From positions 1 to 12,400 of the forward strand of contig CAVBBU010000062.1 of assembly GCA_963593765.1 (NCBI GenBank): a DNA stretch of 12,400 nt, read 5' to 3'. The number at the start of each line of letters is the position of its first letter. The stretch's first letter is position 1. Under the pieces are notes generated by a model that worked only from the letters and a program-made list of their open reading frames with translations, did not search any database and was not told the origin of the DNA. Positions 5,472-12,400 of the stretch are shown one piece after another. The position numbers and the translations under genes were made by a program. The DNA comes from CAVBBU01 sp963593765 (lineage in GTDB: Bacteria > Bacillota > Clostridia > Lachnospirales > Lachnospiraceae).

Positions 5472-8400
5472 ATGGGAAAATACAAATCAAAGTTTAAAAG
5501 ACTTGCAGCGTTTTGGCTAAGTATAGCTATGCTTATGGGCTCTATTTATACGAGTAGTAACTATAGCTCGCTTGCCGACCAAACAGGCCAAAATCTTCTT
5601 GAAAGTTTTAAGGCTGAAAATAGCAAAAGTAGTGGCGAAGGTGACAGCGCAGCTGGCATCACGGCTATAAAAGCTTCATCTTCTGACTCAGACGAGATAA
5701 CAGATGGCGATGTAGAGTATGACATTGCATCTAATTCTGATGCCATTGATGGAGATATATCAACTGCATCTAATGCAAATGCAATTAATGCACTTAGGCA
5801 GGCAAGCCATAAGGTTGCACTTAATAAGCCAATAGTTTCAAGCATTAATTATCTTCCAAAGCTTGATGGATCTATATCTGATATAAATGAGTTTGCCATA
5901 GGAAAATCCGGAACGAAGCATATGTCAGTAAGATATTCTGTTGGTGGTATGAGTGATACCTTGGCTCAGTACAGAGAAAAGGTAGCTGCAGAGATAGTTA
6001 TACCATATGGTTTTAAAGCGGAAAATTATATGGAAGGCTTAAAATCATTAGATGTTACGGCTAAGTATGTTGCTAATGATAAGGACGACCTATATTGTGG
6101 AGGCATACTTAAAATAGAGTTTGGAGATGCCTTAACAGACATCAACCCTACATTTCAGATAAAGCAGGATGCGGAAAAGCTTATCGACAACCTAAGCTCA
6201 ACTAATGAATATAAATTTGAGCTTAATTTGTATGCCAACTATGAAACAGCCGAGCAGACATTGATAGTTGAAAATGAAGATGATGAGTCAACTGCCAGCT
6301 TCTCTTTTGTCGCAGACGATACTGATCCTGAGTGGAGCATAGAGGTTGCAAACAATGGTTTTACATACAATCCAACAGATTTCACAATTAGCTCAAGTGC
6401 TGCAGATGATGCATATAGATCATATTCATCATACTATATGAGTGAAACTTCTGCCTTTGATAGTGGAATTATAGTTAAATACAAAAAGTCTCAGGGCTAT
6501 ATCCAAAATAATACAGTTTTTAAATTCTTGACCGAGACACTTCCACTTTACAATAACACATCTACGATTGCTGCAAGGTATGTAGATGTTAATGGTAATG
6601 TTTTGTACCTAACAGGCGGTGGAAGAGTTGGTACTACAGTTACTGACGGAGAATATAATTTTAATGCTGCAACCTTTGTAAATAAGTCTTATACAGACGG
6701 ACTTATAGAGAGGTTTACTGTTGTTAGTAATGCCACTCCAAGCAATACTACCTATAGTGATATTTTATATAATGAGGGAACGCTTGAAATTAGAGTTATT
6801 CCAAATGTATTTTACAACAAGGTATTTTATGAAAATAATATCTACCCTAAGGAATATACATCGGCAAATAACACAGCTGTAGAAGTAAAAAGTAATAATA
6901 GTGATACAACAAATGAATATACAGGAGAACCTATTAAGGTTAATTTTGATAAAGGAACACAGGAACAGACTATAATTAATGCTGGTATGCCGAGTATGGA
7001 CAATACTAAGGTAATGCAGTTCCAATACGGAACAGAAATTAATTATAATGATATTAAAAGTCCTCTAAAGATAGAGTATGCTAATTCAGGCACACTGGAT
7101 TGGAAGATGTATGATGGCTTTGTTTATACTGTAGAATATGAAGGACCGGAAGGCTTTGAGGAGGCACTATATCCTGTTAAGCTTGATTTTGCATACACTT
7201 CAAACAACTCGACCTATTATTATACAGGAAAGGAATATGGTCTTACATACAGGATACACATTAAGGATACGGTATCACATAATGAAAGAATAGAAACTAT
7301 AGTAGGCATGAAAAATGCTACAGAACCATATAGCTATAATAAAACGTCAGATGCAGAAACTATAATTGGATATGGACTTAAGTCATGGGATGGAACAGCT
7401 GATATGGCATCTGCACCTGAGCATGTTAAGCTATCTGATACGGAATATGTACCTAAAATTGAAATTATTAAAAGCAGAGCAGCAGTAGCTACGTTTAGAG
7501 GTACAACAAATCTAGGCTCTGTAACCCTAAGAGCACAGCATTATAAGATAGATGGAAGTGGTACAAATATCAAGCATGGCACTAATGTTCAGATCAAGTC
7601 TACTGTTGTAACCGGTGACAAAACATGGGGCGTTTTTACTCAAAATGTTACTACAATAGAAGAACTTAATAATATGGGAGATACCTTAGAGCTTATAGCA
7701 TTAAATCCTAGTATAACAATTCAGGTTAATCATGCCCAAAAGGATACTGGTATATTAGGTACATATACCCTAAAAAAATATTCGGGCACTATGCAGTATG
7801 ATACCGATGATCCGCCTGTTGTTGTAATATCAGGTGATGGAGCAAATCTAGTAGATAGAATATCTGCTATGCGTACATGGGAAAATAATGAATATGTACT
7901 AAAACAAAAGCTTTTATACGTAGTTGACCAAGATGGAAACATACATGATGTAAGCGATAATGCAGCTATTAAGGCTAGCTCTTATATAAGTTCTGGATAT
8001 TCTTTAATAACAAGTAGTAGTGAAACAGTAGGAAATTATCAGCAAAAGGATATGCAAGAAAATATTGGTTTATCTGCACATAGAAACAAATCGGGGTCTT
8101 ATTACGATCAAGGACTATATAATTTGACAAAATTATTTGATAAATTAGGCATTGAATATGCTACTAAATTAGTTATAAGCCAGGACTATGTTAATAGCTG
8201 GGAGGTTTCTGATACTAAAACTGAAGGAGAAACAATAACCACATGCTTCTATGCTAATAAAATAGAGCCTGACTATCTAAACTATAATAATCTAGTAGGG
8301 ATAGATGGTAAGGACAATAAGGATTCAGTGCAGCTAAAATACAAAACAGAACTGTATTGCAAGGCTAGTGATTGGCTTAATGATGAAAAGAATATCAAGA

Positions 8401-11400
8401 GTACAGACAGTAATGCCGGAGCACATGGAAAGACTACAGCACGTACTCAAAATCTAGCAAAGATAGTATATGGCGATACCGGTACAGTGGGAGTGGCTGA
8501 TTTTAGTCACTATGTTGCACCTAGTATACTATCTGGAAGCTGGAATGCAAGTCAGGGAAAATATAAATATTATTATGGTCAAGTTTCAAAAAGCCAAGAG
8601 CTTAATAGTGTTCCTACAAACGCCTTGACAATGGTTTATGAAGAAAGTGCACCTGATGGCCTGTATATTGACTACGATAAATTGGAATATGATTTTGCTG
8701 ATACAGATTCCGAGCTGTTATCGTTGGTTACTGGTGTTGGTGTTTTTGTACCATGGCATGGCCCTGATAAAGAATATTATTTGGATATTGAATATACAAC
8801 AAGTGATGGAGTGGTTCACAATAAATATAATAAATTAGATTTTAAAAGTTCTCACGCTTCTAACACTGGTCAATATGGTGTCGTTGCACTTGAAATCGAA
8901 GAAGGAACATATGTAACCGGAGTCAAAGTAAAGACAAGCAATGAAGATTACATTTGGTCGAAGCTGACTGATTCGATATGGAGTGAATTTCAGGGTGGAT
9001 TACCTAGTGTGACTTTGTGTATGAATAGTCCGGATGGACTTATACCTTACTCATATCCTTCATCAGGCAATAGAATTGGCTATATAGGACAAGCAAGTGG
9101 AAATAATTTCGACCAGCTGCCAGTAGTCTGTACTGTATCCTATGATGATATTTTTGGAAATCATACTTCAAATAAGGTAACTGGAATGTCATCAAAAATA
9201 AAAGGATATTACACGGCTGATGGAGAGAAGCTCTATTCTTTTAATGCTAAGCTAACAATGACAAGTGACAATGGAAGCGTATATTTATATAATGAAAAAG
9301 ATGCAGATGATAAAAATGATCTTGTGTGTGACCCCTCTACAATAAAATTAGGTGATTCATTAAGTGTAAAGCTATATCCAAGAATATATATAAATTCACA
9401 AATCGGAACTGGAAGCAAGCTTAGACTTAGACCTGTGTTTTATTATGCTATAGACAAACACTTTACTCCTGATATTTCTAACATAAGTGGGCTAAAGGGA
9501 GCAAAAGCCTCATTCTATCCTGCAGGAGAGGGTAACGGATATTCAGGTAATACTGATTATGGATATCTTGTTATAGATCTAGGAAATGTAGCAGAAAAGG
9601 ATCTTCCTCTTCCAAAGGATGAAAAAGAATACCAGAGCTGGTCGTATCCTTACTATTCATGGTGGGCTACTGGATTCAAATATGGAGAGTATACTATACC
9701 TTTATATTTAGACTATGATTCAAGCATAGCTGGAAATAAGATTAATCCTATTAAGCATATGTGGGCAGACGTTCCACATGATTCAGGACGTGATGGAAGT
9801 AGCGGCAATTATATAGCTAATATTGAGGTTGGAAATAATAGTGGTGGGAGTAGTTATTTTTATAACAATCTTAAAGCTGGAGCACCTGACATAAAAGATA
9901 ATACAGGGAAATCAATATTTAAGCTAAAAACCAATACAGACGACGTTCCTGTGATGTTATACAATGACCTCAGCAGTGCAAGTGGCAACAGTGTAATTGT
10001 CAATCAGTTTGACCAGGTTGGTATAGTTCCGTATGTTACTGCAGAAATAGGAAACAAAATAAGCCAAAAGACCGTTAGCAGTACAGATTATGTGTCATTA
10101 GACAAAGAAAAGGGGTTGTTTGGTAATAAAATTTTCGTTATAGACAACTCAGGGGACAGTATAAGAAATTTAAACATATATATACCTGTTGTTAAAAAAG
10201 ACGAGATAAATAAGGCAAATGGAAGTGATGAGCCATCAGCATTTGGATTAGACTTTAAGGATATTGATATATCAGAGCTTTTAACTGCCTTTAAGGATAA
10301 TACAGACGGTACGCCTCCAGTCGAGGTATCCTTTACTACAGATGACAATCCGGGAGTAGATGGATTATCGACTATGGAGAGTGCGAGCTATACAACGCAG
10401 ACACCATCATGTGCCGATATAAAGGGAATAAGACTAAAAATCGCAACACTAAGTAATGGAGACGCGGCACCATTTTATATTAAATATCAGCTTTCTGGCG
10501 ATAAGAACGAGATAGGAACTAAAAAGGCATATCAAACCTTTTATTGTAGCTATGATATAGTCAAATCAGACAATACTACAGAACACAAGGAGTATACCCA
10601 TCCTGTAGTCGAGGAGTATATCCTTGAAGATACGTCTGTAACAGGCTTAGTATGGAATGAAACAGGAAAAACACCTAACTCATTATATGACAAGAGCTTT
10701 GATAATCCTCAGGCGGGCATAGAGCTGACATTATATGCAGAGGACGATTCAGTAATAGACCAAAGCTCTAATGAAAACCGAATAACTGCAGAAGATGGTA
10801 CGTATACGCTCTTAACTCCATATGTCGGAAAATATAAGATAGGAATTGCAACGCCATCGGAAGCAGGCGAAACATGGGCTTTAGTTAAAAAGAATGTATC
10901 GACAGATGTAAGCATAAGCTCAAGAGCAAACCAAGATACCGGCATAACAGATTTTATTGAGCTAGATGCTAATTTGGCACAAGTAAATAATGTTAATTTT
11001 GGTATATATAAGATGGCTAAGCTTAATACAGAAAACCTAAATACCATGGTACATGTAGGTAAGCTCGCATCAAGTGAAATATCAACAGATACATTATTCC
11101 TTGGCAATACTATATCGCTCGGGGACAGTCCTAATGTAGTATTTTCAGATCCGAATGACACTACTGTAGCTGAGGTTATAGACTATGGTAATGGCAGGAG
11201 AGACATAAGAGGCCTTAAGGCAGGTAAAACTGCTGCGGATATAGTTTGCACAGATCTGTATGGAAATAAGCTGACAGGAAATGTAAATATAACTGTATAT
11301 ATCCAGATTAAATATAATACTACAGCTAATGGTGGAAGTGGCTCTGTTACGGATGTAGGCATGTACTATGTAGATGACTATGCTAATGCTACTCCGGATA

Positions 11401-12400
11401 TGTATACCGTTAAGAGCAGCAGCGGAATAAAGCCTACCGCAGGATATAAATTTGACGGCTGGTCAATTAACAAGAACTCTATTGATAACACAAGCCGGAG
11501 AGTAGTTGGCAGCTCGTATAGTATAAAAGATGACAGTGATTTGAAAAATGATATTACACTGTATGCTATATATACTGAAAGAGACGATATAGAGTATACG
11601 ATTAAGTACTACAAGCAAAAGGTTGGAAGTCCATCAGATGCATTAGATAGCTATGTATATGTTGAGGGAGCAGATGATATATTAACTGGAACAACCTTAA
11701 CTAAGGTCAAAACGCCTACAGGATATGAAGATAGATTCGATGACTATAAATTCAATGCATCATGGTCTAATGCAGAGCTTAATCAGACTATAGCTGGAGA
11801 TGGCTCAACTGTAGTTAAGCTCTACTATGACATCGACTATAAGGATATCGACTGGTACGACGATATAGAGCAGGATCCGCCTATACAGAAGGCTATCGTA
11901 TCTACGAATGGCAAGACGCCAACTGCTGAGCAGACATTTACCTTTACTATGACTGGAATTGATGGAGCACCTCTTCCGGATGCTAGAGATGGTGAAACAA
12001 GCTATGATGCAAGGATTAATACATTAACAGCTACACTAAGCACAAAGGATGCCCAAAAGGGTATAGAATTTGGTAATATATCCTTTAGTCTTGATGATGC
12101 AGGCAATACCTACGAATATGTTATTAAAGAAGTTAAGCAGGATATAAAGAACTATACCTTTGATGATGTAGCTACCGGCGAGAATGGATATACCATGACC
12201 GTAACTATAGGTATAGACGGAACGAAGCTTACTAAAGAGGTTACATACGGTGGCGGAGATAATGCTACTGAAGATGGAATAGTAATAACTAATACCTATA
12301 CTGCAAGCAGCAATAATGGCGGTGGTGGCGGCTCTGGCGGTGGCTCAGGAAGCTCTACTGGTAAGCATGCTGTAAATCCAGTAAATGGAGAAAATGCAGA
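5472..12400 (+). CDS. Giant secreted multidomain surface protein, 3' end outside window
   Basis: I translated this frame from ATG to the window end and met no stop: at least 2309 residues. Residues 1-35 are a signal peptide, with basic K3-R10, a hydrophobic core 11-25 and a plausible cut after S-L-A35. Residues about 69-107 are Asp/Ser/Asn/Ala-rich (DAIDGDISTASNANAIN). Residues about 108-1720 are Thr/Asn/Tyr-rich, apparently beta-type, and match no family I recognise. Then come an SdrD-B-like domain (about 1723-1843, opening VTGLVWNETGK), an Ig-like BIG2-type stretch (about 1850-1943), an InlB-B-like repeat (about 1944-2036, GYKFDGW...LYAIY), a MucBP-like unit (about 2040-2124, ending VVKLYYDID), a pilin isopeptide domain (about 2136-2279) and a Gly/Ser linker (about 2281-2297). 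This suggests a wall-anchored adhesin or fibre; an LPXTG-type sorting signal would lie beyond the window. It stands alone after a divergent promoter with a G9 tract. Binding target unknown. Confidence 0.9.
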   Translation, partial: MGKYKSKFKRLAAFWLSIAMLMGSIYTSSNYSSLADQTGQNLLESFKAENSKSSGEGDSAAGITAIKASSSDSDEITDGDVEYDIASNSDAIDGDISTASNANAINALRQASHKVALNKPIVSSINYLPKLDGSISDINEFAIGKSGTKHMSVRYSVGGMSDTLAQYREKVAAEIVIPYGFKAENYMEGLKSLDVTAKYVANDKDDLYCGGILKIEFGDALTDINPTFQIKQDAEKLIDNLSSTNEYKFELNLYANYETAEQTLIVENEDDESTASFSFVADDTDPEWSIEVANNGFTYNPTDFTISSSAADDAYRSYSSYYMSETSAFDSGIIVKYKKSQGYIQNNTVFKFLTETLPLYNNTSTIAARYVDVNGNVLYLTGGGRVGTTVTDGEYNFNAATFVNKSYTDGLIERFTVVSNATPSNTTYSDILYNEGTLEIRVIPNVFYNKVFYENNIYPKEYTSANNTAVEVKSNNSDTTNEYTGEPIKVNFDKGTQEQTIINAGMPSMDNTKVMQFQYGTEINYNDIKSPLKIEYANSGTLDWKMYDGFVYTVEYEGPEGFEEALYPVKLDFAYTSNNSTYYYTGKEYGLTYRIHIKDTVSHNERIETIVGMKNATEPYSYNKTSDAETIIGYGLKSWDGTADMASAPEHVKLSDTEYVPKIEIIKSRAAVATFRGTTNLGSVTLRAQHYKIDGSGTNIKHGTNVQIKSTVVTGDKTWGVFTQNVTTIEELNNMGDTLELIALNPSITIQVNHAQKDTGILGTYTLKKYSGTMQYDTDDPPVVVISGDGANLVDRISAMRTWENNEYVLKQKLLYVVDQDGNIHDVSDNAAIKASSYISSGYSLITSSSETVGNYQQKDMQENIGLSAHRNKSGSYYDQGLYNLTKLFDKLGIEYATKLVISQDYVNSWEVSDTKTEGETITTCFYANKIEPDYLNYNNLVGIDGKDNKDSVQLKYKTELYCKASDWLNDEKNIKSTDSNAGAHGKTTARTQNLAKIVYGDTGTVGVADFSHYVAPSILSGSWNASQGKYKYYYGQVSKSQELNSVPTNALTMVYEESAPDGLYIDYDKLEYDFADTDSELLSLVTGVGVFVPWHGPDKEYYLDIEYTTSDGVVHNKYNKLDFKSSHASNTGQYGVVALEIEEGTYVTGVKVKTSNEDYIWSKLTDSIWSEFQGGLPSVTLCMNSPDGLIPYSYPSSGNRIGYIGQASGNNFDQLPVVCTVSYDDIFGNHTSNKVTGMSSKIKGYYTADGEKLYSFNAKLTMTSDNGSVYLYNEKDADDKNDLVCDPSTIKLGDSLSVKLYPRIYINSQIGTGSKLRLRPVFYYAIDKHFTPDISNISGLKGAKASFYPAGEGNGYSGNTDYGYLVIDLGNVAEKDLPLPKDEKEYQSWSYPYYSWWATGFKYGEYTIPLYLDYDSSIAGNKINPIKHMWADVPHDSGRDGSSGNYIANIEVGNNSGGSSYFYNNLKAGAPDIKDNTGKSIFKLKTNTDDVPVMLYNDLSSASGNSVIVNQFDQVGIVPYVTAEIGNKISQKTVSSTDYVSLDKEKGLFGNKIFVIDNSGDSIRNLNIYIPVVKKDEINKANGSDEPSAFGLDFKDIDISELLTAFKDNTDGTPPVEVSFTTDDNPGVDGLSTMESASYTTQTPSCADIKGIRLKIATLSNGDAAPFYIKYQLSGDKNEIGTKKAYQTFYCSYDIVKSDNTTEHKEYTHPVVEEYILEDTSVTGLVWNETGKTPNSLYDKSFDNPQAGIELTLYAEDDSVIDQSSNENRITAEDGTYTLLTPYVGKYKIGIATPSEAGETWALVKKNVSTDVSISSRANQDTGITDFIELDANLAQVNNVNFGIYKMAKLNTENLNTMVHVGKLASSEISTDTLFLGNTISLGDSPNVVFSDPNDTTVAEVIDYGNGRRDIRGLKAGKTAADIVCTDLYGNKLTGNVNITVYIQIKYNTTANGGSGSVTDVGMYYVDDYANATPDMYTVKSSSGIKPTAGYKFDGWSINKNSIDNTSRRVVGSSYSIKDDSDLKNDITLYAIYTERDDIEYTIKYYKQKVGSPSDALDSYVYVEGADDILTGTTLTKVKTPTGYEDRFDDYKFNASWSNAELNQTIAGDGSTVVKLYYDIDYKDIDWYDDIEQDPPIQKAIVSTNGKTPTAEQTFTFTMTGIDGAPLPDARDGETSYDARINTLTATLSTKDAQKGIEFGNISFSLDDAGNTYEYVIKEVKQDIKNYTFDDVATGENGYTMTVTIGIDGTKLTKEVTYGGGDNATEDGIVITNTYTASSNNGGGGGSGGGSGSSTGKHAVNPVNGENA
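11877..12308 (+). other. Pilin isopeptide linkage domain (Spy0128/FctA-like) within the surface protein
   Basis: Residues about 2136-2279 show the order expected of this beta-sandwich: a first strand with Lys2140 (PPIQKAIVS), then FTFTMTG, IEFGNISFSLDDAG, YEYVIKEVK with Glu2220 as the likely catalytic acid, YTMTVTIGID, and a last strand IVITNTYT with Asn2274. Lys2140 and Asn2274 are the predicted partners of an intramolecular isopeptide bond, by analogy with streptococcal pilins. Such bonds make surface fibres resistant to force and proteases. The assignment is by motif order only. Confidence 0.65.

Noticed and set aside
10709..11161. Minus-strand open frame of 150 codons opposite the surface gene
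   Set aside because: The plus strand is continuously coding with recognisable SdrD-B-like and Ig-like sequence; the minus product is low-complexity.
5472..12400. Frameshift or pseudogene in the giant gene
   Set aside because: The full in-frame translation shows no stop and coherent surface-protein sequence to the window edge.

Overview
The window looks like chromosomal DNA from a low-G+C Gram-positive anaerobe, most likely a clostridial relative of the Lachnospiraceae. The reasons are A/T-rich codon choice (ATA, AGA, CTT/CTA), strong GGAGG-type ribosome binding sites, an rsgA-rpe gene pair, an RqcH/NFACT protein, and a very large secreted protein with Gram-positive surface modules. The taxonomic call is inference. 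No tRNA, rRNA, CRISPR, phage or transposon signature was found.

Layout. Positions 1-192 hold the 3' end of rsgA, a ribosome-assembly GTPase. It is coupled by a stop/start overlap to rpe (189-845), which encodes ribulose-phosphate 3-epimerase and starts with TTG. A gap of about 150 bases follows, with a locally G+C-rich stretch that may fold and a good promoter. Then come serS (997-2277), a divergent bacterial-type seryl-tRNA synthetase, and 17 bases later icd (2295-3494), a eukaryote-like NADP isocitrate dehydrogenase. icd meets rqcH (3491-5248, minus strand) tail to tail with a 4-base overlap. Each of these two genes appears to have its transcription terminator inside the other's coding sequence.

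From 5249 to 5471 is a divergent intergenic region with a promoter for rqcH on the minus strand and one for the next gene on the plus strand. The plus-strand promoter has a run of nine G in its -35/-10 spacer, a classic layout for slipped-strand ON/OFF switching.

The rest of the window, 5472-12400, is one unbroken reading frame of at least 2309 residues whose 3' end lies outside. It encodes a secreted protein with a signal peptide, about 1600 residues that I cannot assign to a family, and a C-terminal series of SdrD-B-like, Ig-like, InlB-B-like, MucBP-like and pilin isopeptide domains, then a Gly/Ser linker. It is probably a cell-wall-anchored adhesin or fibrous surface protein.

The left half is housekeeping: ribosome assembly, pentose phosphate metabolism, tRNA charging, 2-oxoglutarate and NADPH supply, and ribosome rescue. 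The right half is an accessory surface gene. The most interesting signal is the poly-G promoter, which predicts phase-variable expression of the giant surface protein.
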